Assembly (NCBI GenBank): GCA_019234745.1
Contig: JAFAKZ010000035.1
Coordinates: 1 to 14,253 of the forward strand
From: Burkholderiales bacterium
GTDB taxonomy: Bacteria > Pseudomonadota > Gammaproteobacteria > Burkholderiales > Chitinimonadaceae
DNA length: 14,253 nt
Direction: 5' to 3'
Positions 12,452-14,253 of this stretch are shown piece after piece; within the stretch, counting starts at the first letter, position 1, and every line of letters begins with the position of its first letter. Under the pieces are notes generated by a model. That model saw nothing but the letters and a program-made list of their open reading frames with translations. It was not told the origin of the DNA and made no database searches. Made by a program: the position numbers and the translations under genes.

Positions 12452-13002
12452 TAAGGGCAGCCTGCTGAGAGTGCGCTATTCAGGAACGGCGTAATGTCGC
12501 CCAGGTCAGAGAGTTTGCCAGTATGGCCGTCGAGGTAATACAGGTGTCGCGTGCTTGTTGGCGGCGCGAGATTGACGCCGAAGTAAGCGTTTGCCGGCGG
12601 GTAATAGCGGAACTCATAACCGGCGCCCTGCTGGCTTTCCGTGCGCGGGCTCAGCAGCGTAGGGTAATTCACCTCGCCCCAGCCGAGGATGCAGCTGGTG
12701 TCGTCCGTAACGGGATAGGCGATATAGGTGGCGATATTGGCGAGGTCCGTGTCCGTCAGTGGCGCAAGAAAGGACATGGCCGGGTTCGTCTTGATCTGTC
12801 CGCGGATCAGGCCCGGATTATTGGCCGCGGCCAGAAGGTCGATCTTCATCGCATTGGGTGGCGTGCCGTGACAGCCCAGGCAGTTCGTATTGAAGAGCGC
12901 CTGGCCCTGATCGATGCTGTCGGCCGACGCAGCCGTACACACCCCCACGCAGGCGGCGAGCGGTAGCACGAACGACAGCGCGAACTGCAAGACGCGAATC
13001 AT
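12451..13002 (-). CDS. Secreted monohaem c-type cytochrome with C-terminal extension
   Basis: 183 residues. Signal peptide about 1-27 (MIRVLQFALSFVLPLAAC..., likely cleaved after ASA27), then one haem-binding motif CLGCH (41-45) and a possible Met ligand, M76 (NPAMSFL), before the helix LTDTDLANIATYI (82-94) typical of class I cytochrome c. Expected in the periplasm as an electron carrier. Beyond the ~95-residue cytochrome core is an ~85-residue extension rich in Tyr, Pro and Gly (about 97-183) with two cysteines (C104, C182) that could form a disulfide; I recognise no domain in it. The start at 13002 is chosen because the signal peptide begins there and the ATG overlaps the DUF1501 stop as ATGA; the longer frame to 13083 lies within DUF1501. 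The coupling suggests that the two products work together. Confidence 0.88.
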   Translation of the reverse strand: MIRVLQFALSFVLPLAACVGVCTAASADSIDQGQALFNTNCLGCHGTPPNAMKIDLLAAANNPGLIRGQIKTNPAMSFLAPLTDTDLANIATYIAYPVTDDTSCILGWGEVNYPTLLSPRTESQQGAGYEFRYYPPANAYFGVNLAPPTSTRHLYYLDGHTGKLSDLGDITPFLNSALSAGCP

Positions 13003-14253
13003 ACGAACCCTATATTGGTGCTGGCGAAGCTCGATAGATTGGGCAAGGCAATGGCCAGATCGCTCGATGATACGCCAAGCCAACTGGCCAAGGTGGCGGC
13101 ATATTGGTCGACCGAGGTGGTCGGCACCCAGCGCCCCGAGCCGTCCGCGTCGTCCGGGCCATTGAGCGCCAGCGTGGGAAAGGTGCCGTATACGTCACCG
13201 CCCTTCACTGCACTGCCGATGACGAGATGGTGATTCCCCCAGGCGTGGTCCGTGCCGGTGGAGTTCGGCCGCAAGGTACGGGCGAAATCCGAAGCGGTGA
13301 ACGTGGTGACCTGGCTGTCCACACCCAGGGCTACGGTGGCGTTGTAGAAGGCGGCGAGTGCTGCACCCAATTGGCTGAACAATGACTGCTGCACGTTGAG
13401 CTGGTTGCTGTGCGTGTCGAAACCATTGAGCGAGACGAAGAAGATCTGCCGCGACAGGCCAGTGGTCGCTCGTGCTTCGATCAGCTTGGCGACCGTCATC
13501 AGCTGTTGGGCAATGTTGGTATTCAGGCCGGAAAACGACGTTGCGATGGTCGGCGAGGTGTTCTGCAGAATCGGGTTGACCAGGTTGCTGGCAGCAATGG
13601 CGTTGCTGAGCAGCGTGCTGGATGCGCTCACCAGATTGTTGCTCACATCGAGCCCCAGGAGGTTGGCGATAGCGGCATTGCGCGCCGCGGCTGCGCTACC
13701 CGACGTGTCCTTTAGCCCGAAGCTGCCACTTGAGGGCACCACGAGCGGCGAGCTGCTCTGGCCGTTGCCGAAGACATTGGACTGCGCCACCGAGGTTACG
13801 GCAGGCAGTGTCACCTGGCCGTTGAGGCCTGCCAGCCGATCGGCCACGCGGCCGCCCCAGCCAGTGAGCGCCGGCTGCGACGATTGCGAACTCTGCCATT
13901 GGTGCTGCTGGTCGGAGTGGGAGAACAGGCTGTAGGGAGTCTGTACCGACTTCGCGCGGTAGCTGGCAGCAGTCATCGGGTGGATCAACGTACCCACGTT
14001 GGCGACGGCGGCCATTGCGCCTTGTTGGTAAAGTGGGGCGATAGCGGAGAGGGCCGGATGCAGCGCGAAGTTCATACCCCCTTGGTGGGCAGCGGCGCCC
14101 AGCGTGGCCAGACCCTGGTTGGGTAGCGCCAAGCTGCCGCGCACGCCAGCGTAGGCGGCATAGGTGCTGCTGTCGGTGGGGATCAGCATATTGTTGCCGT
14201 CGTTGCCGCCGTACAGGAATACGCATACCAGCGCACGGTAGTTGCTGCTACCC
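12999..14253 (-). CDS. DUF1501 family protein (5' end beyond window)
   Basis: 418 codons are visible and the frame is open at the window edge, so the true start lies beyond 14253; the Met at 14189 is internal because the upstream codons read FLYGGNDGNNM, a hallmark DUF1501 motif. Other landmarks: HPALSAIAPLYQQGAMAAVANVG (split: HPALSAIAPLYQ, QGAMAAVANVG), FVSLNGFDTHSNQ, TDHAWGNHHLVIGSAVKGG (GTDHAWGNHHLV, IGSAVKGG), and a C-terminal SVDQYAATLASWLGV. The family belongs to the alkaline-phosphatase/sulfatase-like superfamily by sequence type; members are normally exported, usually by Tat, and often encoded beside a DUF1800 protein. The N-terminal signal is not in the window. Function is uncharacterised. 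The coupled cytochrome suggests a periplasmic redox or surface role, which is inference. Confidence 0.92.
   Translation of the reverse strand, partial: GSSNYRALVCVFLYGGNDGNNMLIPTDSSTYAAYAGVRGSLALPNQGLATLGAAAHQGGMNFALHPALSAIAPLYQQGAMAAVANVGTLIHPMTAASYRAKSVQTPYSLFSHSDQQHQWQSSQSSQPALTGWGGRVADRLAGLNGQVTLPAVTSVAQSNVFGNGQSSSPLVVPSSGSFGLKDTSGSAAAARNAAIANLLGLDVSNNLVSASSTLLSNAIAASNLVNPILQNTSPTIATSFSGLNTNIAQQLMTVAKLIEARATTGLSRQIFFVSLNGFDTHSNQLNVQQSLFSQLGAALAAFYNATVALGVDSQVTTFTASDFARTLRPNSTGTDHAWGNHHLVIGSAVKGGDVYGTFPTLALNGPDDADGSGRWVPTTSVDQYAATLASWLGVSSSDLAIALPNLSSFASTNIGFV

Noticed and set aside
12523..12966. 147-codon open frame on the plus strand
   Set aside because: It is opposite the cytochrome c gene with its CLGCH motif and signal peptide, and shows no domain of its own.
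13003..13083. Longer start for the cytochrome gene at 13083
   Set aside because: It would put 27 charged and polar residues ahead of a clear signal peptide and lies within the DUF1501 coding region.

Overview
The window looks like part of a high-GC proteobacterial chromosome. The protein families and codon use suggest a beta- or gammaproteobacterium, but no marker gene fixes the taxon. It is almost entirely signal-transduction genes plus, at the right end, part of an unrelated secreted-protein/cytochrome pair. I saw no tRNA, rRNA, IS element, phage gene or CRISPR array.

Left block (minus strand, 1-3430). A tightly packed operon reads leftward out of the window: an optional 42-codon leader ORF, a stand-alone CheA-P1-like Hpt protein, a REC-GAF-histidine kinase, a CheW-like coupling protein, and a CheR methyltransferase cut by the window edge. 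This is the start of a chemosensory (Che-type) array. No CheA, CheB or chemoreceptor lies inside the window; they would be expected further left.

Middle gap (3431-3973). A 543-bp divergent intergenic region has three short perfect inverted repeats and one 8-bp direct repeat. It should hold the promoters and operators of both operons.

Right block (plus strand, 3974-12435). Seven consecutive signalling genes, mostly with overlapping or touching stops and starts: a soluble phytochrome-type histidine kinase; a REC-PAS-degenerate GGDEF-EAL-REC protein; a two-TM HAMP histidine kinase; a REC-PAS protein; an HDOD protein; a REC-HD-GYP protein; and a small REC protein. The operon encodes two predicted kinases, five receiver domains, one EAL and one HD-GYP c-di-GMP phosphodiesterase module, no intact diguanylate cyclase and no DNA-binding output domain. 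Four of the five receivers belong to one subfamily (SD-x-RM, L(S/T)G(Y/F), KPW). The simplest reading is a multi-kinase phosphorelay that converges on c-di-GMP breakdown, placed back to back with a chemosensory array. The connection between the two operons is inference from position and protein type.

Right end (minus strand, 12451-14253). A DUF1501 protein, 5' part outside the window, is translationally coupled to a secreted monohaem c-type cytochrome with an unusual C-terminal extension. A short hairpin between the two converging stop codons separates this pair from the signalling operon.
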